Assembly: GCA_000433635.1 (NCBI GenBank)
Contig: HF997947.1
Span: 37,384 to 101,383, forward strand
DNA from: Ruminococcus sp. CAG:254
GTDB lineage: Bacteria > Bacillota > Clostridia > Oscillospirales > Ruminococcaceae
Reading direction: 5' to 3'
DNA length: 64,000 nucleotides
Every line of letters starts with the position of its first letter. Position 1 is the first letter of the stretch. Shown here piece by piece: positions 26,458 through 34,235 of this stretch. Both the position numbers and the translations under genes were made by a program. The notes below the pieces were generated by a model. That model saw nothing but the letters and a program-made list of their open reading frames with translations. It did no database searches and was not told where the DNA came from.

Positions 26458-27291
26458 TTAAGAACCTCCTTTCAGCTTTTTACTGCTTCTTGCCTGCACC
26501 CAGTTGCTCAGGAACAGAATCAAGAATGCAACGATTAACATTACCAATGCAATTGCGGTTGCACTTGCATAGTCATATTCTTGCAACTCTGACATGATAA
26601 TCAATGGTGTAATCTCTGTTTGAAACGGCTGATTGCCGGCGATAAATACGACGCTGCCGTATTCTCCAAGGCATCTGCCGAATGCCAAACCAAAACCGGT
26701 AATGACTGCCGGACGAATTTCCGGAAATACCACACTCCAGAAAATCTTTGTTCGACTTGCTCCTAAAACGCCAGCCGCTTCTTCATAAGATGGATCTAAC
26801 TTTTCCAACACCGGCTGTACCGTTCGGACAACAAATGGAATTCCGATGAAAATCAATGCAAATGTAATACCAACTCTTGTATAAGCAATGTGAATGCCAA
26901 ATCTTGCAAAGAACTTACCAATCAAACCCGTGTCAGCCGTTAAAGAAGTCAATGCAATGCCGGCAACGGCGGTTGGTAATGCAAAAGGCAGCTCAATCAT
27001 ACCATCCAAAATGCGTTTCAGTGGGAATTTGTATCGCACCAGCACCCACGCTAAAATCACACCCATCACTGCATTGATTGCAGAGGCAATGAACGCAGTC
27101 AGCAGACTGACACGAAAGCTTGCCAGCACTCTCGGACGGGTCAGGGTTTCTATAATTTCTGACGGACTGAGCTGTGCCGTGTAAACGACAAGCGATGCCA
27201 GCGGAATCAGTACCACAATACTTAAAATTGTGAGCGTAACGCCCATGGAAATCCCGAATCCCGGAATCACTCTTTTGCTCTTTTGTTTCAT
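26458..27291 (-). CDS. cysT: Sulfate ABC transporter permease CysT
   Basis: 277 aa, six membrane segments, EAA loop YEEAAGVLGASRTKIFWSVVFP (~165) and the family segment GRCLGEYGSVVFIAGN (~208). First permease of the uptake system, 16 bases after the binding-protein gene. Confidence 0.9.
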   Translation of the reverse strand: MKQKSKRVIPGFGISMGVTLTILSIVVLIPLASLVVYTAQLSPSEIIETLTRPRVLASFRVSLLTAFIASAINAVMGVILAWVLVRYKFPLKRILDGMIELPFALPTAVAGIALTSLTADTGLIGKFFARFGIHIAYTRVGITFALIFIGIPFVVRTVQPVLEKLDPSYEEAAGVLGASRTKIFWSVVFPEIRPAVITGFGLAFGRCLGEYGSVVFIAGNQPFQTEITPLIIMSELQEYDYASATAIALVMLIVAFLILFLSNWVQARSSKKLKGGS

Positions 27292-27307
27292 AACGACTCC
27301 CTACTTT

Positions 27308-28333
27308 TTATTTCTCATAAATTTTATCAAAAATACCGCCATCGGCGAAATGGGTTTTCTGTGCTTCCTCCCAACCGCCAAAGTCCTGAATGGTAACTAA
27401 GTTGACATTCAAATCAAATACATCTGCATATTCTTTCAAGATGTCTGGATTGGAAGGACGGTAATAATTGTCGCCTGCAATTCTCTGTGCCTCATCGGAA
27501 TAGAGGTAAGAAAGATACTCCGTTGCAACTTCTCTTGTTCCTTTCCGGTCAACAACATCATCTACTACAGCAACGGAAGGCTGTGCCAAAATACTAATGC
27601 TCGGTGTAACAATTTCATAATCATCTGGTGCATCCTTGATGGAAAGATACGCTTCATTTTCCCATGCCAGCAGGACATCACCCTGTCCATTTTCTACAAA
27701 GGTTGTCGTAGCACCTCTTGCACCGGAATCCAAAACCAATACATTCTGATAAAGCTTTTTCATGAAATCTTCTGTCTTTGCTTCATCATCGCCATATTCC
27801 TGTGTTGCATATGCCCAAGCGGCTAAGTAATTCCATCTTGCACCGCCGGAAGTTTTTGGATTCGGCGTAATGACACCAACGCCATCCTTTACTAAATCAT
27901 CCCAATCCTGAATGTTTTTCGGATTACCCTTGCGTACCAGGAAAACAATCGTGGACGTATATGGTGCACTGTCATCATCGAATTCAGAAATCCATCCATC
28001 ATCAATCAATCCGGCATCCTGAATTGCATCCACATCATATTCTAGTGCCAAGGTTACGACATCTGCCTCTAACCCGTTGGCAACTTCCAATGCCTGTTTT
28101 CCAGAACCGCCATGGGACTGTGTGACTTCCACATCCTGCCCAGTCTTTTCTTTCCAATGCTTTGCAAAGAGTTCATTATAAGCGGTATACAATTCTCTGG
28201 TTGGGTCATACGATACATTTGTAATTTGTACTGTGTCCCCGTTGCTTGCAGAACCGCAGCCGGTTGTCACCGATGCCAATAAAGCAGCGGATAAGGAAAT
28301 GCCAATCACCTTTGTAATGGTTGTATGTTTCAT
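27308..28333 (-). CDS. sbp: Sulfate-binding lipoprotein
   Basis: 341 aa. Lipoprotein signal with lipobox SVTTGC at about 21-26. The mature part matches Sbp/CysP: NVSYDPTRELYTAYN, the anion-binding QSHGGSGKQA (~93) and TPNPKTSGGARW (~165). It captures sulfate outside the membrane for CysTWA. First gene of the 18-gene run. Its ribosome-binding site AGAGGG (28343-28348) can pair with a complementary stretch directly after a Cys-ending leader peptide, so its translation is probably cysteine-controlled. Confidence 0.94.
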   Translation of the reverse strand: MKHTTITKVIGISLSAALLASVTTGCGSASNGDTVQITNVSYDPTRELYTAYNELFAKHWKEKTGQDVEVTQSHGGSGKQALEVANGLEADVVTLALEYDVDAIQDAGLIDDGWISEFDDDSAPYTSTIVFLVRKGNPKNIQDWDDLVKDGVGVITPNPKTSGGARWNYLAAWAYATQEYGDDEAKTEDFMKKLYQNVLVLDSGARGATTTFVENGQGDVLLAWENEAYLSIKDAPDDYEIVTPSISILAQPSVAVVDDVVDRKGTREVATEYLSYLYSDEAQRIAGDNYYRPSNPDILKEYADVFDLNVNLVTIQDFGGWEEAQKTHFADGGIFDKIYEK

Positions 28334-28341
28334 AGAAAATA

Positions 28342-28388
28342 ACCCTCTTTCTTCTTTTTTATGTTTTCTTTCGTCCGCATCAGAGGGT
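28342..28388 (-). promoter_or_regulatory. Candidate RBS-sequestering hairpin before sbp
   Basis: ACCCTCT (28382-28388) is a perfect complement of AGAGGGT (28342-28348), which includes the sbp ribosome-binding site. The first A of the left arm is the last base of the leader-peptide stop codon, so a ribosome held at the Cys codon or stop would cover it. A competing 5-base partner AGAGG lies inside the leader ORF. Confidence 0.55.
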
Positions 28389-28435
28389 CAACATCGTGCC
28401 ACCTCTCCGGCTACGCCAAACCATAAACCTTGCAT
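28388..28435 (-). CDS. 15-aa leader peptide ending in Cys, upstream of sbp
   Basis: Reads MQGLWFGVAGEVARC, stop. It has a strong ribosome-binding site AAGGAGG (28446-28452) 10 bases before the ATG, shown in the loop of a TGCAA/TTGCA hairpin. It lies within the 5' leader of the sulfate run, about 57 bases after the predicted transcription start. The final codon before the stop is TGT (Cys), the end product of the operon. This is the layout of an amino-acid-sensing leader peptide. No protein function is expected beyond regulation. Confidence 0.65.
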   Translation of the reverse strand: MQGLWFGVAGEVARC

Positions 28436-28498
28436 ATTCTGCAAACCTCCTTGCACATCTTCAATTCCTATCATTCCGATGTGTTTTGTATATTCGCT

Positions 28499-28527
28499 AT
28501 TATACACCCCTTTTCTGGATTTGTCAA
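28499..28527 (-). promoter_or_regulatory. Consensus sigma-A promoter of the sulfate run
   Basis: TTGACA (28522-28527), 17-base spacer, TATAAT (28499-28504) on the minus strand: a perfect consensus pair. It leaves a 5' leader of about 160 bases before sbp. Such strength implies tight downstream control. The 28530-28660 stretch upstream is AT-rich and holds no gene. Confidence 0.9.
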
Positions 28528-28663
28528 TCCTTTTTCCGGTTTTCTCCCAAACGATTATAATTCCTATGGATTTACTAGGTTTAATGGCAAAATTGCACAA
28601 AAAATCTGTTCTTTTCATCCGATTTCGGAAATTTTATGCCATAATTTGTAATTTATAGGCATG

Positions 28664-28699
28664 AAAAAGCCCCCATTCTCAAAAAGAACGAGGGCTTTT
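28664..28699 (-). terminator. Intrinsic terminator after the GNAT gene
   Basis: Stem AAAAGCCC-CGTTCT with AGAAT-GGGCTTTT around a five-base loop, followed by T's on the minus strand, 25 bases past the GNAT stop. It also shields the sulfate-run promoter from read-through. Confidence 0.85.
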
Positions 28700-28723
28700 C
28701 TGGAAAAATTCTGTTATTTTCTC

Positions 28724-29242
28724 TTATAGGTTCATCTGATACATCCATTCCTGTGCAACTTCTCCGGTTTTCGGATAGGTTCGGCTACCATTTGCATCTA
28801 TACAATGCATACCAATTCGTTCCATCACACGGGCAGAGGCAGGGTTGCGAGCATCACAACAGGCGAACAATTCTGTATAGGGCAACTGTTCCTTGACCCA
28901 CTGCACAATTGCAAGGGCTGCTTCTGTTGCATAGCCATAGCCTTGTGCATCCTTCCGCAAAATCCAGCCCAGCATTCCTTGCGTATCACCCATATATTCT
29001 ACGGTAATCGTTCCAATTAGTGTATCTTCTTGCAGAATAGCAAACTCATACGCTTCTGGGCATTGTTCCGTCCAAGCCTGTTCTGCATGCTGAAGAAAAG
29101 CTTTGGTTTCAGATTCTGTTTCCTGTGGATAAAACAGCATATATCGAGTCAATTCTGCATCGGCTGCAAACTGTCGAAATGCGGAAAAGTCATTTGTTGT
29201 CAATGGTCGCAAAACCAATCGTTCTGTCTGTATTACTGGCAT
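28724..29242 (-). CDS. GNAT family N-acetyltransferase (RimJ/RimL-like)
   Basis: 172 aa. N-terminal TERLVLRPLTTNDF is typical of the RimJ/RimL type, and the acetyl-CoA loop is GWILRKDAQGYGYATEAA (~92-109). The late NPASARVMERIGM motif is also present. Substrate unknown. The ATG at 29242 has AAAGGAG upstream and overlaps the formylglutamate hydrolase gene by 10 bases, so the two share a transcript. Confidence 0.88.
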   Translation of the reverse strand: MPVIQTERLVLRPLTTNDFSAFRQFAADAELTRYMLFYPQETESETKAFLQHAEQAWTEQCPEAYEFAILQEDTLIGTITVEYMGDTQGMLGWILRKDAQGYGYATEAALAIVQWVKEQLPYTELFACCDARNPASARVMERIGMHCIDANGSRTYPKTGEVAQEWMYQMNL

Positions 29243-30030
29243 ATCATCTGCTCCTTTAATAGATTTTTGAAAAATAATTGCAAATGCTGCTGTGCATCTG
29301 CAAAGATAGCCGGACAAATTTCCGGAAAAACTTCTCTTCCAAATGTCCGATGGTCAATATAATACGCATAGCTCAACTCAATCTGAGCCGCTTCTATTTG
29401 CGTATCTGCTCCATAGTGCTTTGTGAGGTAGCCACCTGCAAAGGGTTGATTTTCTGCAACTCGCAATCCTTCCTGCTCCAATAAAGTTTGTAAAGTTGTA
29501 GAATAGGCTGCCGAACAAGTCTGCCCGAATTGTGTTCCAATAATCGCATCGCTGCCAGTATCCATCCCATAGCTATGCAAATCCAAGAAATAAACTTTAG
29601 AAAACCGCTGTTTCTTTTTCGCTAATAATTGCTTCAACGCCTGATGATAGGCATCATAATAGCAGCGTTTCCGCTCCAAACGCACAACTTCTGTCAACGG
29701 TGCTGCATACATTGGTTCTCCGCTGGTTGTCGTTTCATAAATACAATTGGTCGTATAAGCATCTCCGATTTTCTGAAATGGCGGACGGTTCGGGTCAATC
29801 ACATATCGAGATATTGGATTGACCAACACAGTTACACCCCATTCCACTAAAAATGCATAGAGTTGTGGCAAATACCAATCCATATTAGATAGGACTACAT
29901 CGGGCAAAAGCGTTTCCTGCATCTCCCTTGTCAATTGTGTTCCGCTATGCGGTATAGAAACCACAAGCGGAAACGAATGATTTTCGGAATGATAGATGGT
30001 ATATGGTTTTAAATTTGTTTCTTGTATCAT
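29233..30030 (-). CDS. N-formylglutamate amidohydrolase family protein
   Basis: 265 aa. Family residues: VSIPHSGT (~24-31), DPNRPP (~80), FLDLHSYGMD (~149) and the E/H-rich late segment EAAQIELSYAYYIDH. HutG-type enzymes split N-formylglutamate to glutamate and formate in histidine breakdown, but no hut genes are near, so it may act on another N-formyl amino acid. It has its own promoter and is followed by a coupled GNAT gene. Confidence 0.85.
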   Translation of the reverse strand: MIQETNLKPYTIYHSENHSFPLVVSIPHSGTQLTREMQETLLPDVVLSNMDWYLPQLYAFLVEWGVTVLVNPISRYVIDPNRPPFQKIGDAYTTNCIYETTTSGEPMYAAPLTEVVRLERKRCYYDAYHQALKQLLAKKKQRFSKVYFLDLHSYGMDTGSDAIIGTQFGQTCSAAYSTTLQTLLEQEGLRVAENQPFAGGYLTKHYGADTQIEAAQIELSYAYYIDHRTFGREVFPEICPAIFADAQQHLQLFFKNLLKEQMICQ

Positions 30031-30059
30031 ATCGTTTTCCTTTTCTAAATGCTATTCTC

Positions 30060-30088
30060 ATTATAACAAATCCAATTTTTTGTGTCAA
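30060..30088 (-). promoter_or_regulatory. Consensus promoter of the formylglutamate hydrolase operon
   Basis: TTGACA (30083-30088), 17-base spacer, TATAAT (30060-30065) on the minus strand, 30 bases before the ATG. Confidence 0.9.
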
Positions 30089-30094
30089 GTATAG

Positions 30095-30141
30095 AAAAAA
30101 AACAAACAGCAGAACGATTTTTCACGCTCTGCTGTTTGTTT
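30095..30141 (-). terminator. Strong terminator of an upstream non-coding transcript
   Basis: Perfect 14-base stem (30100-30113 with 30128-30141), 14-base loop, then an eight-T run on the minus strand. No protein gene on the minus strand feeds into it. The promoter of the next gene begins only 7 bases downstream. Confidence 0.85.
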
Positions 30142-30245
30142 GAAGGGGGTTTTTTATGAGAACTGCCGCTAATATTCGGCAAGGAGTTTTTTGTCCGTTT
30201 CTGCAACACGGAAACGGTAAGGTGGCGGATGCTTCCGCAATTCAG
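30095..30245 (-). ncRNA. Candidate small RNA (about 150 nt)
   Basis: Inferred from a TATAAT (30251-30256, minus; weak -35 TCATAA), a strong terminator at 30095-30141 and three compact hairpins between them: GCGGA/TCCGC, CCGTTTC/GAAACGG and TGCCG/CGGCA. Two stretches predicted to be unpaired are pyrimidine-rich and complementary to ribosome-binding sites: AACTCCTTG and ACCCCCTTC. C-rich seeds of this kind are known from Firmicute regulators such as RsaE/RoxS. I could not match it to a named RNA family. A 33-codon ORF on the opposite strand is the main competing reading. Confidence 0.5.
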
Positions 30246-30257
30246 ATTGGATTATAA

Positions 30258-30445
30258 TCTCTTTCTGTGATTCTTATGATAATCTACAAATGTGACAAAT
30301 AGGTGTACAAATTCCGTATAGTTGCAGAAAATCCGATGAAAGCCAATTTCTTTTCCAACGCCATTGTTTTTATGAAAGCTTGGTGAAAGGTAGTTGTTCT
30401 ATTTGTGATAAATGACGGTAAATTATGTAAAATTCATCTTTTTTC
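30258..30445. other. AT-rich intergenic stretch, nothing recognised
   Basis: About 190 bases between the candidate small RNA and the lysozyme-protein promoter. No ORF with a ribosome-binding site, no strong hairpin and no riboswitch pattern I recognise on either strand. Confidence 0.5.
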
Positions 30446-30474
30446 TTGACAAGTTGCACAAACATCGCTATAAT
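30446..30474 (+). promoter_or_regulatory. Consensus promoter of the secreted lysozyme-domain gene
   Basis: TTGACA (30446-30451), 17-base spacer, TATAAT (30469-30474), 46 bases before the ATG at 30520. It rules out the longer in-frame start at 30412. Confidence 0.9.
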
Positions 30475-30519
30475 AAGAGCAGAAGTTTCCCCCATCTCAA
30501 AGAAAGGAGCGGTTTTCTC

Positions 30520-31764
30520 ATGAAATCCAAAAAAAAATGGATTGCAGCAATGTGCAGCATTCTACTCAGCAGTTCGATGCTGACACCGGCAGCCTTTGCA
30601 GTGGAAGTGCAGAGCAACGAAGAAATGATTTACACGTTTCTAACCGAGGAATTACAGCTGAACGCAGCCGTCGCCAGCGGCATCTTGGCAAATCTCTATC
30701 AGGAAAGCGGATTTGAACCAACTGCCTCTTGCATCGACTCCAATCACCAAATCAGCTATGGTATTTGTCAGTGGAATGGTGCTCGTTATGCAGATTTACA
30801 AGCGTTTTGCAGTGAAAATGGTTATGCGTATGATTCGCTGGACGGACAGCTTGCCTATCTGGAAAACGATTTGCTGACTACATACGCACCCTATTATTAT
30901 GATACACTGTTGAACGACTTTGAAAATTCGGAAGATGGTGCATATGAAGCAGCTTACTCTTGGGCAGCCATCTATGAAGTTTGCAGTACGCTGTATCGTT
31001 CTGGGCGGGCGGAGTTGGCGAGAGATGTCTTTTTCCCGTCTTATGAATCCTATCTCCCACCGGAAGAATCTCCCTCTGACGTTGGCTCTGATTTCTATAC
31101 CACCCTGCAAGTTGGAGATGACTCCAAAACGCTTTCTATGACCGCAGAGAAACAGGTACAGTTTCAGACAGAATCCACGCCGACACAGTGGCACGTTTCC
31201 AAACAGGACGATGGCAGCTATTTTCTCATGCAGTCAGAAGGACGATACTATTTAAATGGGCAAACGGACTTGCTGACAGTATCAGAAGAGCCGAGCCGAT
31301 GGTGGATTTACCAAACCGAAAACGGCTATGTGCTGCAAGATGCTGAAACGGAACAGGTCTTGCAGGATTCACTTGCTTTGCAAGATACAGACATTGAAAC
31401 AGGCACTGCATTTTCCATGCATCCCCTGCAAGCTCCAGCAACAGCTCCGCTGACAGTAAAAACAGATACAACACAGGCAATTTTCCAATGGACTGCTGCC
31501 GCTGATACGGACAGCTATTCCCTTACCATCTGGAATGGAACAGACTCTACACAAACCCCACTGCAAAATGACAACTGTCTGCAAGGAAATTCTTTCCGGA
31601 CAACACTCCCAGCTGGAACGTATACCGCTGTTCTGAAACAAATCAATGCAGCTGGTACAACCACTGGCGAACCGGTTACATTTACCATTACAGAACCAAT
31701 TCTGAAAACCAAACGCAGCAAAGCGGATGGTTTCCACTTTGACAAAGACAAGCAACTCCCATAA
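30520..31764 (+). CDS. Secreted protein with phage-tail-lysozyme domain
   Basis: 414 aa. Signal peptide 1-27 (MKSKKKW, hydrophobic core, cleavage after AAFA). Residues ~32-175 resemble the phage tail lysozyme domain: GILANLYQESGFEPTA holds the likely catalytic Glu, followed by ISYGICQWNGARY. Residues ~185-290 look like a beta-trefoil/ricin-type binding module (short repeats with W and Q), and ~300-400 like an Ig/FN3 domain. Likely role: trimming or remodelling peptidoglycan outside the cell. No prophage genes surround it, so it is a host gene. The start is set by AAAGGAG 11 bases upstream. Confidence 0.8.
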   Translation: MKSKKKWIAAMCSILLSSSMLTPAAFAVEVQSNEEMIYTFLTEELQLNAAVASGILANLYQESGFEPTASCIDSNHQISYGICQWNGARYADLQAFCSENGYAYDSLDGQLAYLENDLLTTYAPYYYDTLLNDFENSEDGAYEAAYSWAAIYEVCSTLYRSGRAELARDVFFPSYESYLPPEESPSDVGSDFYTTLQVGDDSKTLSMTAEKQVQFQTESTPTQWHVSKQDDGSYFLMQSEGRYYLNGQTDLLTVSEEPSRWWIYQTENGYVLQDAETEQVLQDSLALQDTDIETGTAFSMHPLQAPATAPLTVKTDTTQAIFQWTAAADTDSYSLTIWNGTDSTQTPLQNDNCLQGNSFRTTLPAGTYTAVLKQINAAGTTTGEPVTFTITEPILKTKRSKADGFHFDKDKQLP

Positions 31765-31768
31765 ATAC

Positions 31769-31803
31769 AAATCGGCATCGTTTCAAACCATGCCGATTTT
31801 TTC
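31769..31803. terminator. Bidirectional terminator between convergent genes
   Basis: Stem AAATCGGCAT / ATGCCGATTT with T-run; serves the plus-strand lysozyme-protein gene and the minus-strand ogt gene. Confidence 0.88.
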
Positions 31804-31808
31804 TATTC

Positions 31809-32306
31809 CTATAAAATGCCCTCTAATTTTAACAGTGCAATCTTATTTTGCAGACCGCCACCGTATCCAGTTAATGCTCCATTCGCTCCAATGACCCGAT
31901 GACAGGGAACAATGATTCCAATCGGATTCCATCCAACTGCTCCGCCGACCGCCTGTGCAGACATGCGAGAAATTCCCTTTTTCGCTGCAATCTGCTTTGC
32001 AATTGCACCATAAGTGGTTGTTTGCCCATAGGGAATCGCTTTTAAACGTTCCATGACTTCTTGACGAAATGCGGTCAAGTGCAGCATCGTATAAGCTGGT
32101 GTAAAATCAGGCTGTTTGCCGGAAAAATAAAGGTCTAGCCAGCGTTCGGTTTCCTGAAAAATAGGCAGGTGCTGCCGGATTCCAATTGTGGTATGCTTCT
32201 TTTCATCCGGCGAATCAACAAACCAAAGCCCTGTTAAAACGGTTCCATCACTGCACATCCGCAAATTTTGAAAGGCATCCGGTGTATGGTAATCCCATTG
32301 TATCAT
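31809..32306 (-). CDS. ogt: Methylated-DNA-[protein]-cysteine S-methyltransferase
   Basis: 165 aa. Active-site IIVPCHRVIGANGALTGYGGG (~125-145) with the acceptor Cys, and the DNA-binding helix YGAIAKQIA. Repairs O6-alkylguanine by moving the alkyl group to itself. The start at 32306 is 2 bases after the stop of the ATC-hydrolase-like gene; a longer frame to 32342 overlaps that gene. Confidence 0.93.
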   Translation of the reverse strand: MIQWDYHTPDAFQNLRMCSDGTVLTGLWFVDSPDEKKHTTIGIRQHLPIFQETERWLDLYFSGKQPDFTPAYTMLHLTAFRQEVMERLKAIPYGQTTTYGAIAKQIAAKKGISRMSAQAVGGAVGWNPIGIIVPCHRVIGANGALTGYGGGLQNKIALLKLEGIL

Positions 32307-32308
32307 TG

Positions 32309-32701
32309 CTATTTCATCCCCTTTGGTGCATGAAGCGGACAAGTGCCCTGTAATTCATAGTGGCAGTTGCAGCATTCATCTCCTGCTCCCAATGTTTTTG
32401 TTCGAGAAAATCCATTGCCCATATAGTGGGAAATCATAAAGTCCACGGAACAAATTCCCGGCAGCATTCCTTCCACGCCATATTTCTTTGCAATGGTGAT
32501 AAATCCGCAGCGGTGAATATCAATTTCAAAGCTATTGTCATCCAGATTCCGATAAGTAATCAGCCAGTCATTTTCTGGAAAATTTGGCTGATTTTGTCGT
32601 TGCAGATGCTGTTCTGCTTTTTTGCGGAATCCATTCAAATAACTTTTCCCAACTGCGTGCAGCAATGGCTTCGGAACAGTCAGCAACATTTTTTCATTCA
32701 T
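32309..32701 (-). CDS. L-2-amino-thiazoline-4-carboxylic acid hydrolase-like protein
   Basis: 130 aa resembling the ATC_hydrolase family: FEIDIHRCGFITIAKKYG in the middle and the Cys-rich end DECCNCHYELQGTCPLH. The founding enzyme opens a thiazoline ring on the way to cysteine, but most family members are uncharacterised. A 23-codon ORF overlaps its start by four bases (ATGA). It is followed by ogt after 2 bases. Assignment is by motif likeness only. Confidence 0.65.
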   Translation of the reverse strand: MNEKMLLTVPKPLLHAVGKSYLNGFRKKAEQHLQRQNQPNFPENDWLITYRNLDDNSFEIDIHRCGFITIAKKYGVEGMLPGICSVDFMISHYMGNGFSRTKTLGAGDECCNCHYELQGTCPLHAPKGMK

Positions 32702-32769
32702 TTTCCATAGGTTTCCTGAATGTATCGCTTACTCCGCATCATCGTCAAGTGATAAATAAACGCCTGCAT
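32698..32769 (-). CDS. Possible 23-aa ORF coupled to the ATC-hydrolase-like gene
   Basis: Reads MQAFIYHLTMMRSKRYIQ and five more residues, with AAAGGA upstream. Its stop overlaps the next ATG by four bases, and it starts 14 bases after the VOC gene stop. It could be a translational coupler, or the N-terminus of the ATC-hydrolase-like protein split by a frameshift. No family recognised. Confidence 0.35.
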   Translation of the reverse strand: MQAFIYHLTMMRSKRYIQETYGK

Positions 32770-32783
32770 GAAACTTTCCTTTC

Positions 32784-33170
32784 TTACTGCCACATTTGCT
32801 GGAAAAATTCAATTTCTTCCCCCAGTGCACCCTTGCAGAAAGCAATCTTTGCAGAAAATGCTGGATTTCCACCAATGGCAACAGTTTTTGGCTCTACTAA
32901 AATCGGATAACCGCCAGCCCGCACCGCTGCAACACATGCTTCTACATCTTTTACTGCAAAGGCAAAGTGCCGAATAACGCCTTGTCCAAGTTTTTCCGCT
33001 GTTTCATCCTGAAAAATCTCTACAATGCCTGCTCCCGTATCCAGCAAGATTCCTGTTTCCCATTCTGTCAAAACCGGAATCCGCAGCAATTCTGTATAAA
33101 ATGCCCGTACTGCTGCATATTCTTCCGCATTGCTGCATTTCATAGAAACATGATGCATACCTTGTATCAT
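32784..33170 (-). CDS. VOC family (glyoxalase/bleomycin-resistance fold) protein
   Basis: 128 aa, two beta-alpha-beta-beta-beta units. Probable metal ligands: His in MHHVSMKC (~6), Glu in GIVEIF (~50), His in IRHFAFAV (~68) and Glu in EEIEFFQ (~121), a full set. The substrate cannot be inferred. AGGAGG precedes the ATG by 9 bases. First gene of an operon with the 23-aa ORF, the ATC-hydrolase-like gene and ogt, or cotranscribed with DUF389 37 bases upstream. Confidence 0.85.
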   Translation of the reverse strand: MIQGMHHVSMKCSNAEEYAAVRAFYTELLRIPVLTEWETGILLDTGAGIVEIFQDETAEKLGQGVIRHFAFAVKDVEACVAAVRAGGYPILVEPKTVAIGGNPAFSAKIAFCKGALGEEIEFFQQMWQ

Positions 33171-33207
33171 ATCTGTATTCCTCCTGTTTTCTCAAAAGTT
33201 ATATGGT

Positions 33208-33993
33208 TTACCAGATATTCCAGCCGATTGCAATTAAGATAATCGGCAACAATACCAAAATCGTATTCCGGTGCATCTTTTTTCTGGCTCGTTTCCATTC
33301 TGCGGCGGACATGGCTTTGATTCTTGGTGTCCCCAACAGCGTCAGCATCACATCGGAAGCAATGTAAATAAAATATGCATTGATGATAAACAGATAGAAT
33401 GCACCCAACAGCATCCGAAATTCTCCATTTGCAAGGGCATATCCACAAGTACAGAGTGGCGGCATCAGTGCAGTTGCAATTGCCACGCCGGGAATGATAT
33501 TATTGGACTTGTCTTTTCTGGTCTGCCCGACAATTCCAGCAACACCGCCTGAAATCGCAATGATGACATCAAAGAAATTGGGATTGGTACGAGCTAGCAG
33601 CTGTTCTGTCGGCTCTTTGACTGGAGATAATAGGAAATAAATGGTTGCGGTTACAACACTCATTACAATCTGCACCGCAAACCCAAAGGAATGCCGCTTG
33701 ATTAAATAGGCATCATTGGAAACTGTTCCGTAGGAAATTGCCAAAATGCTGCCCATCAGCGGAGAAATCAGCATTGCACCAATGATGACCGCAATCGAAT
33801 TGGTATTCAGCCCCACAGATGCAATCAAAATCGCACAAATCATGACGACCATATTTGTTCCGGTAATTTTCCCACCGGATAAAATTCGATCTCGAATTTC
33901 CTCGTTTGAAGCAGCATCTTCCGTAATCGAGAACATCTTTTTCAAAATAGTTCTAAAATTTTCCCGTTCTTTGTCCATTTCATATCGGTTCAC
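33208..33993 (-). CDS. DUF389 family membrane protein
   Basis: 261 aa starting at GTG behind AAGGAGG. A charged N-terminus (~1-45) is followed by about six hydrophobic segments. Family hallmarks: VIIGAMLISPLMGSILAI (~72-89) and GVAIATALMPPLCTCGYAL (~175). Function of DUF389 (TIGR00341-type) proteins is unknown. It has its own promoter. Confidence 0.88.
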   Translation of the reverse strand: MNRYEMDKERENFRTILKKMFSITEDAASNEEIRDRILSGGKITGTNMVVMICAILIASVGLNTNSIAVIIGAMLISPLMGSILAISYGTVSNDAYLIKRHSFGFAVQIVMSVVTATIYFLLSPVKEPTEQLLARTNPNFFDVIIAISGGVAGIVGQTRKDKSNNIIPGVAIATALMPPLCTCGYALANGEFRMLLGAFYLFIINAYFIYIASDVMLTLLGTPRIKAMSAAEWKRARKKMHRNTILVLLPIILIAIGWNIW

Positions 33994-34025
33994 ATAGAAA
34001 CCTCCTTCTTTGATCAGATATTCCT

Positions 34026-34054
34026 AGAATACCACATTTTTCAACAAAAGTCAA
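34026..34054 (-). promoter_or_regulatory. Promoter of the DUF389 gene
   Basis: TTGACT (34049-34054), 17-base spacer, TATTCT (34026-34031) on the minus strand, about 33 bases before the GTG start. Confidence 0.75.
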
Positions 34055-34152
34055 ACCGATGCCACTCCGATTATTTCTAAAAATTCACAAATCCATGGAT
34101 ATTCATCACAATGATACGTGCCGTTTCTTTTCAAAAAAATTAGAAAAGGCTC

Positions 34153-34181
34153 TTGCTGTTTTTAGAAGAATGTAGTATAAT
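34153..34181 (+). promoter_or_regulatory. Promoter of the zinc-ribbon membrane protein gene
   Basis: TTGCTG (34153-34158), 17-base spacer, TATAAT (34176-34181), 55 bases before the ATG at 34236, which has AAAGGAGGG upstream. Confidence 0.7.
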
Positions 34182-34235
34182 AAAAAAAGCTTACTTTTAT
34201 TATTTGTGCAATCTCACAAAAGGAGGGATTAGACC

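Noticed and set aside
28334..28498. SAM riboswitch or Cys T-box before the sulfate operon
   Set aside because: No T-box sequence, no SAM-riboswitch core and no intrinsic terminator in the leader; the short Cys-ending ORF accounts for the layout.
30156..30257. 33-codon plus-strand ORF with a GGGGG stretch before its ATG
   Set aside because: No plus-strand promoter precedes it, and its bases form hairpins ended by a strong minus-strand terminator, so a minus-strand RNA explains the region better. Conservation data could overturn this.
30520..31764. Prophage remnant because of the phage-tail-lysozyme domain
   Set aside because: No other phage gene, integrase or att-like repeat nearby; a signal peptide and own promoter point to a host secreted enzyme.
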